Positions 7,553 through 16,524 of a stretch of 64,000 nucleotides of DNA are shown one piece after another. The stretch comes from Nitrosospira briensis (GTDB taxonomy: Bacteria; Pseudomonadota; Gammaproteobacteria; Burkholderiales; Nitrosomonadaceae): the NCBI RefSeq assembly GCF_900115125.1, contig NZ_FOVJ01000006.1, forward strand, positions 1-64,000, read 5' to 3'. The notes beneath the pieces were generated by a model. That model ran no database searches and was not told where the DNA came from. It worked only from the letters and a program-made list of their open reading frames with translations. The first letter of the stretch is position 1. Each line of letters opens with the position of its first letter. The translations under genes and the position numbers were made by a program.

Positions 7553-10092
7553 CCGATCACCCTCGGGAAGCCATGGATGAGGACGAGACCGCACAGGCCT
7601 TGTCCCGCGGTGTACCAGTAGAGAAGGGCCGCATTGTCGAACGTGACACTGCGCTTCTGGTACAGCCGCTTGGAGACAAGCCTGCCACAGGCGAAGGCGC
7701 AAAGTATAATCGTGGCGAAAGCAGCCTGTCCTGTAAGAAATGAACCCATGTATACCATGGCGCTGTACGAATTTGCGGACGGGTCGAGTCCCGTCCGCAA
7801 ATGCCCAAGCACCTCCACACCGACCGAGCCAGCGAGAAACGCGGCGGCCAGTATCAGCATGGCAGGCGTCAGCAGGGGCAAGTGCAACTGGCCCGCTGCG
7901 GGAAGCCGCTTTCCAGCCCTGTAGACCAGTACGCTGCCAAAAACCAGGAGAATCGCGGAGTTGACCGGGTAGGTCAGTGGGGGCAACGCCGGAGAACCGG
8001 CTGGCGCCCAGACCTCCGGCGAAACTATCCAGAGATAGAGATAGGAGAAGATGTAAGAAACAAAGAGTGATGCCGCGACCAGCATCACGATCACCATGGC
8101 CCACCAGCTATGAGATGATGGGCCTGTCATGTAGGTTGGCAGCCTGATCCCACCGCCAATATCAACCTCTCCTTGATCCGGCTTGTCCAATTGCCACCCC
8201 CATACGATGAAGGAGACGATGGCTAGCACCCCGCTGATCAGGGCAATGGCAACTGCCTTGATGGTCAGCAGTAAAAAGAACCCTGCAGTGAAGACAGCGG
8301 CAGCCACATGGGTCCAGCTCGAACCAGCCATCTGCATCAAGTATTGCGGCTTGGCCTCTATGACCGAGGTGATGATGGTTTCACGCCCCCCGGTGGGCGC
8401 ATTGGGAAGATAGTGCAGCCCTTCGCGCACCTGCTGGGCCAGGTCTGGCTGATCCCATAGTGGCTCCCGGCTGGTCACGTGGGGGACCGAGCGGGTCGAA
8501 TAAACATCGTTGGGAAGAAACTCAAGCGTCCCCGCATTCCATGGATTTTCCGGTCCACCCCCGCCAAAGCGGAAATTGCGTATGAGGTCGATGATGAAAA
8601 TCAGAACCCCGGTGGCCATGATGAAAGCGCCGGCTGTCGAAATCGAGTTAAGCAGATCCCAGCCGAGATAGCCCGAATAGGTCCAGACGCGGCGGGGCAT
8701 TCCGGCAAGGCCGGTTATATGCATGGGAAAAAATGCGGTGTTGAAGCCGATGAACATCAGCCAGAACGCCCAGCGGCCCAACCGTTCCGATAACATCTTG
8801 CGGCTGACCATAGGCGCCCAATAGTAAAAGGTGGCAAACAGCGGGAACACCATGCCCCCCACAAGCACGTAATGCAGGTGGGCGACAATGAAATAGGTGT
8901 CATGAGCCTGAAAATCGAACGGCACAACCGCAACCATCACACCAGTCAATCCGCCAAGTACAAAGATAAACAGGAAACCCAGGATAAACAGGGACGGGAC
9001 ATTAATGCGAAACGGCCTTTTGCCAGCAGCGATAGTGGCGATCCACGAGAATACCTGGATACCGGACGGAATGGCGACCGCCATGCTTGCGGCTGAAAAA
9101 AATGCCAGGCTCAGCCCCGGAATACCGGTGGTGAACATGTGGTGCACCCACAGCCCGAAGCTGAAAAAGCCTGTGGCGATCAGCGCGACGACAATCAGGC
9201 GGTAGCCAATCAACGGCGTCTGCGCCAGGGTTGGGATCATCATTGAAACCAGGCCTGCCGCGGGCAGGAAAATGATGTAGACCTCCGGGTGGCCAAAGAA
9301 CCAGAACAGATGCTGCCAGAGCAAGGCATCACCGCCAAGCGCGGCGGTAAAGAAGGGCCAGCCGAAGGAGCGTTCGAGTTCCAGCAGCATGGTGGCGAGA
9401 ATGACCGCAGGAAAGGCAAACACGATCATCGCGGCGAAGATCAGCATGGCCCAGGCAAAAATGGGCATCTTTGCCAGCGTCATGCCGGGTGGGCGTGTGC
9501 GTAGAACGCCAACGATGATTTCTATGGCTCCCGCAATAGCCGATATTTCAATAAAGCCGATTCCGAGCAGCCAGAAATCGGCATTATTGCCCGGCGAATA
9601 CTCGGTGAGGGTCAGCGGCGGATACATGAACCAGCCGCCCTTGGGTGCCATGTCGTAAAAGATCGTGGAGAAGAACACCAGGCCGCCGATGATATAAGCC
9701 CACATTGCAAAGGCGCTGAGGCGGGGGAAGGGCAAGTCGCGGGCCGCAAGCATCTGGGGAAGCAGCATCACCCCCAGGGCCTCGACTATAGGGACCGCGA
9801 AAAGAAACATCATCGTCGTGCCATGGACGGTGAAGATCTGGTTATAAAGGTCCTGGCTGAGAAAATTGTTGTCCGCAACCGCCAATTGTGTACGCATCAG
9901 CAGCGCCAGAATTCCCGCCAGAACAAAAAACAGGAATGCTGCGCCGATATAAATCGTGCCGACGACGGTGTTGTTCACCACCGTCAGCAGTTTGAAGCCT
10001 TTCGGAGTTGCCCATATCCGCTCGAGCTCCTCGACTTCCTCTTTGGGACGTGGACCCTTGTTCGGCAGCTCTGCTGGGTATTGTTGATTCAT
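7549..10092 (-). CDS. coxAC: Cytochrome c oxidase subunits I and III, fused (CoxA-CoxC)
   Basis: An 847-residue fusion of haem-copper oxidase subunit I (about residues 30-540) and subunit III (about 580-847). Subunit I shows the expected ligands: H90 and H407 for low-spin haem, H405 for the active-site haem, and H268, H317 and H318 for CuB. Tyr272 in HPEVY is positioned for the His-Tyr cross-link. D119 (RDLPFPR) and E270 mark an A-type D-channel, so a proton-pumping aa3/caa3-type enzyme is expected. The protein reduces O2 to water in the inner membrane with electrons from subunit II. It sits 12 bases after the CaCA exchanger gene and overlaps the next small gene by 4 bases. Confidence 0.95.
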   Translation of the reverse strand: MNQQYPAELPNKGPRPKEEVEELERIWATPKGFKLLTVVNNTVVGTIYIGAAFLFFVLAGILALLMRTQLAVADNNFLSQDLYNQIFTVHGTTMMFLFAVPIVEALGVMLLPQMLAARDLPFPRLSAFAMWAYIIGGLVFFSTIFYDMAPKGGWFMYPPLTLTEYSPGNNADFWLLGIGFIEISAIAGAIEIIVGVLRTRPPGMTLAKMPIFAWAMLIFAAMIVFAFPAVILATMLLELERSFGWPFFTAALGGDALLWQHLFWFFGHPEVYIIFLPAAGLVSMMIPTLAQTPLIGYRLIVVALIATGFFSFGLWVHHMFTTGIPGLSLAFFSAASMAVAIPSGIQVFSWIATIAAGKRPFRINVPSLFILGFLFIFVLGGLTGVMVAVVPFDFQAHDTYFIVAHLHYVLVGGMVFPLFATFYYWAPMVSRKMLSERLGRWAFWLMFIGFNTAFFPMHITGLAGMPRRVWTYSGYLGWDLLNSISTAGAFIMATGVLIFIIDLIRNFRFGGGGPENPWNAGTLEFLPNDVYSTRSVPHVTSREPLWDQPDLAQQVREGLHYLPNAPTGGRETIITSVIEAKPQYLMQMAGSSWTHVAAAVFTAGFFLLLTIKAVAIALISGVLAIVSFIVWGWQLDKPDQGEVDIGGGIRLPTYMTGPSSHSWWAMVIVMLVAASLFVSYIFSYLYLWIVSPEVWAPAGSPALPPLTYPVNSAILLVFGSVLVYRAGKRLPAAGQLHLPLLTPAMLILAAAFLAGSVGVEVLGHLRTGLDPSANSYSAMVYMGSFLTGQAAFATIILCAFACGRLVSKRLYQKRSVTFDNAALLYWYTAGQGLCGLVLIHGFPRVIG

Positions 10093-10104
10093 AAGGGCTC
10101 TCGA

Positions 10105-11166
10105 TCAACGCAGGAAGTATAGGACGATCAGTCCGGCGAAATAACAAACGAGCACGGCGGCGGAGTCGAGCCCCATGCGCAAGATAGTCTGATCGCCGCG
10201 TTCGGCCATGCCGATGATGTAAAGCGCAGTGAGCGCAATCCCGAGCAGGGCTCCGAAAACACCGAAGGTTCCGGTCTGATTCAGGATCGGCTCTCCCGTG
10301 CCTATGAGATCAATGACAAAGATCAGGCCAACATTGATAAGGTTGGTGCCCAGAATATCGGAAACCGCGAGGGTATATAGACCGGCGCGGGCAGCGGTCA
10401 CCGCCGTGCTTAGCTCGGGCAGAGAGGTTGCAAAGGCCAGCAGCACAAACCCCACGAAACTTCCGCCCAGCCCCGTTTGCTCTGAAAGCGCGTCTCCGGT
10501 CAGTGACAGCAGATAACCGGCAACCAGGATGACGAGACCCAACCCGGCGATCCAGGCAATAAGGTTGCGCAGCGAACGACCCGTAAGCTCCTTGTTGGCT
10601 TCTCCGGCCTCGGCCTGTTGCTTGTCGCGCCGTTTATCGCCCTCGCCTCGCTTCGCAGGCTTCCAGGCCTTCCGGCTCTGCGACTTGGAAAGAATATAGA
10701 TACTGAAGGTGTACGCTGCGGCACTCGCCCAGGCCCAGACACCAACGCCCAGGAAGGAAGTGTCGCCCGCAACCATCCCCGCCGCGACGATGGAAAGCAA
10801 CAGGATGCTCAATCCGCCTTGAAGTATGACGGTGAGATCGGGAAGAGCCGAGGTCAGTGCGCTGCGTCCGATAAACTGGTCGACAATTGCCAGAATGGCG
10901 ATCTGCGCGGCGATTGAACCAAAGAGATTGTTGATCGCCATATCCGCCGCGCCGGTTGCAGTTGATGTCACCGTCACGCCGATCTCAGGCAAAGAGGTGA
11001 TGCCCCCAAGCAGCAGAAGGCCTATGGTTGACTGTCGGATTCCAGTTTTGGAACTGATCGCACTGGCATATCCGGTGATGCGGGCGCCTGCAAACCAGAC
11101 GATGACCGCCGCAACTGAGAAGATGGAGAGGTTAACGAGTATATTGGCTTCGGCGAAGTCGAACAT
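10105..11166 (-). CDS. CaCA-family sodium/calcium exchanger
   Basis: A 353-residue antiporter with the two inverted alpha-repeats of the Ca2+/cation antiporter superfamily: LLLGGITSLPEIGVTVTSTA in the first half and AFATSLPELSTAVTAARAGL in the second. A charged cytoplasmic loop lies between them at about residues 165-190, rich in K, R and E. About ten membrane helices are expected. It should exchange Ca2+ (or a similar cation) for Na+ or H+ across the inner membrane. Its position is unusual: it lies between coxB (2-base gap) and coxAC (12-base gap), so it is almost certainly co-transcribed with the oxidase. A link to ion homeostasis at the respiratory chain is inference. Confidence 0.9.
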   Translation of the reverse strand: MFDFAEANILVNLSIFSVAAVIVWFAGARITGYASAISSKTGIRQSTIGLLLLGGITSLPEIGVTVTSTATGAADMAINNLFGSIAAQIAILAIVDQFIGRSALTSALPDLTVILQGGLSILLLSIVAAGMVAGDTSFLGVGVWAWASAAAYTFSIYILSKSQSRKAWKPAKRGEGDKRRDKQQAEAGEANKELTGRSLRNLIAWIAGLGLVILVAGYLLSLTGDALSEQTGLGGSFVGFVLLAFATSLPELSTAVTAARAGLYTLAVSDILGTNLINVGLIFVIDLIGTGEPILNQTGTFGVFGALLGIALTALYIIGMAERGDQTILRMGLDSAAVLVCYFAGLIVLYFLR

Positions 11167-11168
11167 AG

Positions 11169-12164
11169 CTACTTCAGGCTCTCCAGATAGAGGGCAAGGT
11201 CTTCAAGTTGGGACTGAGTGAAGATGTTGTATGGCGGCATCTTGTTTTCCGGCTTGATGTGCTGATTATTGCTGATCCAGTCTGCAAAGGCTGCGGCGCC
11301 GTTGGGAAGGGTCGCTGCAGCGAGGGAGTGGCGGCCTCCAACGTGGGTGAGATCGGGGCCAATGGCGCCAGCCGCCGCAGTTCCGCGGATCGTGTGGCAG
11401 CCTCCGCAACCGGCATCAAGAAACAACTCTCGGCCCCGCGCGGCGCGTTCATTCTCGTTTTTGACCGCGGGTCCCGATTCCTTTGCCATCCACTCCTCGA
11501 AATCTTCGGGAGTTTGCGCCACGACATGGAACGACATAAAGGCGTGGGCGCCGCCGCAATATTCGGCGCACTGGCCGCGGCTAATCCCCTCCTCAGTCGC
11601 GGTTATGGTGAGAACATTGATTCGTCCGGGGATCATGTCAAGCTTGCCTGCAAGGCGGGGAGCCCAAAACGAATGGATGACGTCTGCGGTAGTCAGTTCC
11701 AGGCGCACCGGCTGGCCGACAGGGACATGCAGCTCGTTTGCGCTCTCGAAACTGTTGCCATCTGCATCGAAGTAGGTGACACGCCACCACCACTGCTCAC
11801 CTCTAATGGCGAAGCGCATTTCATTATCCGACGGGGGCGCGCTGGCGCCGGCGCCCAGGATCACAAAGCCGTAAACCAGTAGCATGCTTAGAACGACTAC
11901 TGGAAAAGCTATCCCGGCACCCCTGATGAAGCGCTCGCCGGAAAGCCGCGCGCGCAACGTCTCGCGCCCACAGATGGCCACGGCGCTCAGCACAATCACA
12001 CCAACGAGAATCAAGCCGCCGGCGATGGTCATGACCCAGAACAGGACGTTGATTCTCTCCGCCTCTGCACCAGTGGGGGCGAAGGCTGATTGCTCCTGAT
12101 TGCATGCGGCCAGCAGCACCAGGAGGCCCGCGCCAACGGTCGTCCGAAACCGGCCTTTGCTCAT
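11169..12164 (-). CDS. coxB: Cytochrome c oxidase subunit II with C-terminal cytochrome c domain
   Basis: Subunit II of 331 residues. The N-terminus is lipoprotein-like (LAAC, Cys21), followed by two membrane helices (about 40-62 and 85-106). The cupredoxin domain carries the complete CuA site: H164, C199, E201, C203, H207 and M210 in GQCAEYCGGAHAFM. The aromatic EQWWW patch that accepts electrons is present. A cytochrome c domain is fused at the C-terminus with C253-x2-C256-H257 and a likely axial Met in KMPPYN, making this a caa3-type subunit. The ATG overlaps the stop of the triheme cytochrome gene by 4 bases. Confidence 0.95.
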   Translation of the reverse strand: MSKGRFRTTVGAGLLVLLAACNQEQSAFAPTGAEAERINVLFWVMTIAGGLILVGVIVLSAVAICGRETLRARLSGERFIRGAGIAFPVVVLSMLLVYGFVILGAGASAPPSDNEMRFAIRGEQWWWRVTYFDADGNSFESANELHVPVGQPVRLELTTADVIHSFWAPRLAGKLDMIPGRINVLTITATEEGISRGQCAEYCGGAHAFMSFHVVAQTPEDFEEWMAKESGPAVKNENERAARGRELFLDAGCGGCHTIRGTAAAGAIGPDLTHVGGRHSLAAATLPNGAAAFADWISNNQHIKPENKMPPYNIFTQSQLEDLALYLESLK

Positions 12165-13297
12165 CGGATGGGCACCTCGGACTCCCGGCCCAGCTCTGCG
12201 GGCTGGCTTGCATAGAAGGCGGTGACATCGTGGATTTGCGCGTCGTTCAGACGGTTAGCGACCACGGCCATGATGGCGCCGTAGCCCGACCGGTCCCGCA
12301 GCCCCCTGCGCCAAAGCTCCAGTTGTCCACGGAGATAAGTAGCGGATTGCCCAGCAAGTCTGGGAAACTGCGGATTGTCCCCCTTGTGACAGCTCGAACA
12401 CGGCGGGATGCCGCCTTCGGCCAATCCCTCAGTTGCAATCCGCCGTCCGCGTACTACTGCTTTGGGGTCTTCCGATGCCACTATGTGGGGCGATGGCAAG
12501 GACGCGTAATAACGGGCCAAGGCCGCAGTTTCCTCTGTGGACATTTCCAAGGCGATTGGCTCCATGATGCCGCTCTCACGGATTCCATCCGAATAATTTT
12601 CAATGGCGCGTGTCAGATAGGCTTCCGATTGACCGTGAAGGCGCGGTACTCGGTCGCTGACAGGAGGGGATTGTGCATCGCCATGACAGCGCACGCAGTT
12701 TTCGAGCGGTTGAATCGCCACACCGGCGACTTCGAGCTTCATGGGCAAAACTCTTGATCGTTCGCTCTGGGTATAACTATCCGCGCCTTCCCGGCGCAGC
12801 CGGTCGAGAAAGGCGACCAAAGTCCAGACCTCATCACTTCGCCCGTCACCCGGCCACGCTGGCATGCCGGTGAATTTGAGTCCGTTATAGATAATCCAAA
12901 ACAGCTCTCTGGAATTGTAGTCTTCGTACGCTGAGATCAGGTCGGGCGGGGTAGGCAGCATGTTTTGATAAACAACACGCGGGCCCTGCCCCGGCACCCC
13001 ATGGCATGCGGCACAAGCACCCCGATAGTGTTCGGCGCCGAGGTCGGCCAGATTATCGTCCACTAGATCGGGAACGGATATACCGCTTGCGGCCGCCGCA
13101 ATAGAGCGGTCCCGCACCACGGTAAGCAGCCAATTGGTTATGGACAAATGGTCGCGTCTGGCAGCAACATTGTAGACTCCTGAAACAACGAAAATCGCGC
13201 CGCCGACGCTCAGTGTCCCTACAACTACAAGCAGCGCCGAACCTAGCCGCCGCAGACGCTCAGATCGGTGCCCCTTCGCTGTTTTAACGTCAGCCAT
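12161..13297 (-). CDS. Membrane-anchored triheme cytochrome c
   Basis: A 378-residue c-type cytochrome with an N-terminal membrane anchor (about residues 18-42) and three haem c motifs: C95-AA-C98-H99, C201-VR-C204-H205 and C300-SS-C303-H304. Each is followed by Class I cytochrome features such as GMPAWPG and RLAGQSATYL. It should carry electrons in the periplasm to the CuA/haem c subunit encoded next in the operon. It overlaps the upstream CtaG-like gene by 8 bases and coxB by 4 bases. The three-haem arrangement (one haem domain plus a diheme c4-like half) suggests a fusion of two donor cytochromes. Confidence 0.9.
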   Translation of the reverse strand: MADVKTAKGHRSERLRRLGSALLVVVGTLSVGGAIFVVSGVYNVAARRDHLSITNWLLTVVRDRSIAAAASGISVPDLVDDNLADLGAEHYRGACAACHGVPGQGPRVVYQNMLPTPPDLISAYEDYNSRELFWIIYNGLKFTGMPAWPGDGRSDEVWTLVAFLDRLRREGADSYTQSERSRVLPMKLEVAGVAIQPLENCVRCHGDAQSPPVSDRVPRLHGQSEAYLTRAIENYSDGIRESGIMEPIALEMSTEETAALARYYASLPSPHIVASEDPKAVVRGRRIATEGLAEGGIPPCSSCHKGDNPQFPRLAGQSATYLRGQLELWRRGLRDRSGYGAIMAVVANRLNDAQIHDVTAFYASQPAELGRESEVPIR

Positions 13298-13874
13298 CGC
13301 TACGGCTCTCGGCTTCCATTGTCAGAAACCAACGCGATGCCAATACGAGACCGGCTGTGATATAGATCAGGGGGCACACCACCAGCATCACCAGTCCCGC
13401 CAGTTGCTGGTCGGCGAGGCTTTCAGACATGGGGACAACATCAAGTCCGCGCACCATGACGCCAAATAACGAGCGCGGGGCGAAGACCAGCAGGGCACCG
13501 AGCAGGCAGAAGAGCTTTCCTGTGACCAGCAGGGCAAAGATCGCGCGCCAGCGCCCGGTTGCCCGCGTTGCATAAATTGCCAGCCAGAACCATGCAGCCG
13601 CTGCGGTCAAGCTTGCGTTCATGGTAAGCATCATGATTGGATTGGACATCGCCGCCCCGAGTGCCGGCGGCGAATGCCACCCCCAGAGCAGGGCCAATTG
13701 GGTTGCTGTGGCCAAGTGCCAGTTCCGGGAGACTGTAGGAGACACTTTGGGGCGCAGCATATAAATGAGACCGGGCACGACCAGATTCATAAGCACCATA
13801 TGCTGGAGCATTAGTTCGCTCAACTGTCCGATCGACATATCAACTATCGTCCCTATCAATGAACCGATCTCCAT
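13290..13874 (-). CDS. CtaG-like (caa3_CtaG) cytochrome oxidase assembly protein
   Basis: Polytopic membrane protein of 194 residues resembling the caa3_CtaG family, which helps copper insertion and assembly of haem-copper oxidases. Visible features are an N-terminal helix with LMLQHMVLMNLVVPGLIYML, a WGWHSPPAL segment and several later helices (ALLVTGKLFCLLGALLVFAP, LVMLVVCPLIYITAGLVLAS). Conserved His and Met residues (QHMVLM, WHSP) could bind copper. The frame opens at a TTG at 13898, but the ATG at 13872-13874 gives MEIGSLIG and is preferred; no strong ribosome site decides. It is the first gene of the oxidase operon, so the operon promoter should lie just upstream. Confidence 0.8.
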   Translation of the reverse strand: MEIGSLIGTIVDMSIGQLSELMLQHMVLMNLVVPGLIYMLRPKVSPTVSRNWHLATATQLALLWGWHSPPALGAAMSNPIMMLTMNASLTAAAAWFWLAIYATRATGRWRAIFALLVTGKLFCLLGALLVFAPRSLFGVMVRGLDVVPMSESLADQQLAGLVMLVVCPLIYITAGLVLASRWFLTMEAESRSDG

Positions 13875-14427
13875 TATTGATTCTAAAGGCAGGCCCAAAC
13901 GCAGCGCCTGTCGAACTGGGAGGCGTCACGGGCGTGCAAGTTCAATAGATAAATTGGGAAGAGCCGATTTCAAAAAATTGAGAGTGGACGCCATCTTCTA
14001 CGTATTATCGACCGGCCGTCAGTAACAGGCGCTCGCAAGGACCCTGCCGCGTCGAGAGCACAGTGCACAATTACTTCGTGCTGTGGGACTGGGACCGTAC
14101 GTTCGAGCGCACCCATCCGCATAGCGGCGCTCCATCGCAATTGCTACTTGCATCAAAATACCCAGTACTAGGGCCAAGGTCGTCTTCAGAAAATCCCGCT
14201 GTTTCTCCTTTTCCTTCTTCCGGTAGGCCACTTCTTTATAGATCAGAATCCAAGCTTTTTCTTAATGTAATAAAAGATTAGAGCTGTTTCCGTAAGCTTC
14301 CCCGTCAAGTAGACAGTTCGGAAGTAGGTTTTTCCCCTGTTTGATGTCCCCCAAAAATAGCTTCTGCATCTATTAAAACGACGGTATAAACGGTAGCGTC
14401 TTGCTATATTTAATGCATCTTAAATAG

Positions 14428-14592
14428 ATGTATAACGCATTCGTTAAACGCATTAATCAGGTTTCTGCGGATAGGCGAAGCCGTCGGCTCGGGGAGCTGC
14501 TTGAGCGAGTAGGGCGGGGCGACCTGATCCTCACGTCTGAGTTTACTCAAGGTGGAATTCATCGGGAAAACCTGGGGTTACCGGACACCTAG
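14428..14592 (+). CDS. Short unassigned ORF inside an inverted repeat
   Basis: A 54-codon frame starting MYNAFVKRINQV and ending ENLGLPDT. It is basic in the first half and contains RLGELLERVGRGDLILTSEF. It lies almost exactly between the inverted repeats at 14448 and 14629. No ribosome site is evident and I recognise no family. It may be a fragment of a larger lost gene. Confidence 0.2.
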   Translation: MYNAFVKRINQVSADRRSRRLGELLERVGRGDLILTSEFTQGGIHRENLGLPDT

Positions 14593-14629
14593 TGAGGCTT
14601 GCGAAGAGAAAAACCTTGGATTAATGCGT
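14448..14629. repeat. Inverted-repeat-bounded segment
   Basis: ACGCATTAATC at 14448-14458 is exactly matched by its reverse complement GATTAATGCGT at 14619-14629. A further ACGCATT lies just before the left arm. The enclosed 160 bases have higher GC than the AT-rich flanks. This could be a miniature transposable element or the ends of a deleted insertion. No target-site duplication is obvious. Confidence 0.4.
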
Positions 14630-14741
14630 GTAGAAAAAGCAAAGATCATTTGCATCTCACACACATTAAAAATGCTGTGATAGATGATCAATCAAAAATC
14701 AGAGCGGAGTCTATTGATAGGCTTTTAGGGGGTTAAACGAT

Positions 14742-14769
14742 CTCTCACTAGGGCTAGGCCTAGTGAGAG
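14742..14769. repeat. Perfect 11-base hairpin
   Basis: CTCTCACTAGG, a 6-base loop, then CCTAGTGAGAG. There is no T-run after either arm, so it is not a classical terminator. The core CCTAGTGAG recurs at about 14588-14596. Confidence 0.5.
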
Positions 14770-15082
14770 TGCATCTGGAGCATCGACAGATAAACTTCCA
14801 TTACTTTATCTCTCGCTCATCTATATTTAAATCGCAGGAGCCGGATTATCCTGTCTATGCTCTAGCGAGCCTGGGGCGGAGCAATTCATCACTAGCCCAA
14901 TAGCACGAATTGGCCGTCCGTAAAATAGAGGTTGGCGTGGCCATTTTGAATTTTCGCTTCCAGCGGGCATTGCGGAATGGACTGATTGACTGACGACAAA
15001 TTCTCCAGCGAAAGAGCAGTGATGAACGGCAAAGCTATTACTGCATGAGTAGGGCGACCTTTCAAACGGTAGAGGGACGAGC

Positions 15083-16411
15083 ATGAAGAAACCCCAACAG
15101 GTCTGGCTTTATCTTAGATCGAGCTTCTGGTTCATGCCTTCTCTAATTGTCGCAATCAGCATTGTGCTTGCTACAGCAGCGATCAATGTAGACTCGGCAA
15201 TTGAGAGCGAAATCCTGGCCCGTTGGCCGCGTTTGTTCGGTGTCGGAGCCGAGGGAGCCCGACAGATGCTGTCAACCATTGCCAGTTCGATGATGACGGT
15301 TGTGGGCGTGACTTTTTCCATGACCCTCGTAACATTGGCACTGGCCTCCAGCCAATACACATCGCGCGTCCTTGGCAGCTTCATGCGAAGCCGAACTACA
15401 CAGGTTGTGCTCGGGGTCTTCGCAGGTATCTTTACCTACTGTCTGGTCGTACTTAGGACAATACGTGATAACGGCGAGACCGCCTTCGTGCCGGGTCTTG
15501 CCGTGTTCCTGGGCGTCGTGCTCGCGCTGGCAGGAGTCGGCGTGCTCATTCTTTTCATTCACCATATCGCAACTTCGATCCAAGCATCTAACATCATATG
15601 TTCGGTAGCCGAGGAAACCTTAGCTGCGATCAAGCGAGTATTTCCGCAACATGCCAACGACCTTTCGGAAGAAGAGGAAAACCGACGCATGCATCTATTA
15701 ATCGCAGCCAATCACTGGGAAGACATCTGCGCAGAAGCGAGTGGCTATGTCCAGACGATAGACTACGACGCCCTTAGAGACCTTGCGGGAAAACGAGGCA
15801 CCATCATAAAGATTAACTATGGAATCGGGGATTTTGTGGTGAAGGGAATGGCAGTGGCATCTATGGTCCGCCGAGACTTACCCGAAGAAAGGATAGTGCG
15901 CGAGGTGCGATCTTTTTACAGTATCGGTAGCCGGCGCACCATCGAGCAGGATCCTGATTTCGGGATCCGGCAGATCGTGGATATGGCCGTGAAAGCGCTT
16001 TCGCCGGGCGTTAACGACACAACCACTGCTGTGACCTGCATAAACTATCTCACCTCCATACTGTGCTATCTCGTTTCGCGGAGCTTTCCTCTCCAAATCC
16101 ATTACGATAAAGAAGAACCGCGGCTTATCAGCGTCCAGGCAACCTTTGAAGCTCTCCTGGGCGCATCCTTCGACGAAATCCGCCGCAACGCGAGCAGGAA
16201 TACCAGGGTGATCGTTTCCATGCTCGACGCTCTGCAACTGATCGGAACAAGAACGTCCGTCGTTCCCCGTAAAGAGGCGTTAAGCAAGCAAGCAAAGAGC
16301 ATTGCCGAGTTAGCAGACCGCAGTGTCGAGTCTCCAACTGACCTTGCAACAATTCGTGCTCGCTTGGAAAGTTTATGCGTTGCGCTGGACAAGAAACCGG
16401 CTACGTCGTAG
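15083..16411 (+). CDS. DUF2254 domain membrane protein
   Basis: A 442-residue protein of the DUF2254 family. Four predicted membrane helices occupy the first 190 residues (about 15-38, 65-88, 105-128 and 135-165). They include the family segment MMTVVGVTFSMTLVTLALAS and the following SSQYTSRVLGSFM. A large soluble C-terminal region (YVQTIDYDALRDLAG, then LSPGVNDTTTAVTCINYL) completes the protein. The family has no established biochemical function. GAGGGACGAGC precedes the ATG at 15083 and supports the start. The gene is followed by a small secreted protein gene on the same strand. Confidence 0.85.
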   Translation: MKKPQQVWLYLRSSFWFMPSLIVAISIVLATAAINVDSAIESEILARWPRLFGVGAEGARQMLSTIASSMMTVVGVTFSMTLVTLALASSQYTSRVLGSFMRSRTTQVVLGVFAGIFTYCLVVLRTIRDNGETAFVPGLAVFLGVVLALAGVGVLILFIHHIATSIQASNIICSVAEETLAAIKRVFPQHANDLSEEEENRRMHLLIAANHWEDICAEASGYVQTIDYDALRDLAGKRGTIIKINYGIGDFVVKGMAVASMVRRDLPEERIVREVRSFYSIGSRRTIEQDPDFGIRQIVDMAVKALSPGVNDTTTAVTCINYLTSILCYLVSRSFPLQIHYDKEEPRLISVQATFEALLGASFDEIRRNASRNTRVIVSMLDALQLIGTRTSVVPRKEALSKQAKSIAELADRSVESPTDLATIRARLESLCVALDKKPATS

Positions 16412-16524
16412 AGCTGCCATTAGCTGGGCCCGGACGATTTACAGGTCACGTGTGATAACGCACGGAACCCCTATTAGATCAGGAGTAACCTTTGGCATTC
16501 GTTAATGGGAAACAGGAGACAATC

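Larger units (their letters stand above)
13875..15082. other. 1.2-kb repeat-bearing intergenic region
   Basis: No confident gene is present between the oxidase operon and the DUF2254 gene. The stretch holds an 11-base inverted repeat flanking about 160 bases (14448-14458 and 14619-14629), a perfect 11-base hairpin at 14742-14769, and a 54-codon frame at 14428-14592. Two longer frames (minus 14019-14231 from a GTG, beginning MAYRKKEKEKQ with one helix, and minus 14827-15084) lack support. The mix looks like eroded mobile or recombined DNA. Confidence 0.5.

Noticed and set aside
7557-10147. Many short frames on both strands
   Set aside because: Shadows of coxAC, whose ligands and length are fully accounted for.
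14827-15084. 85-codon minus-strand frame divergent from DUF2254
   Set aside because: It would begin inside the start codon of the neighbouring gene and has no recognisable homology; perhaps a decayed fragment.
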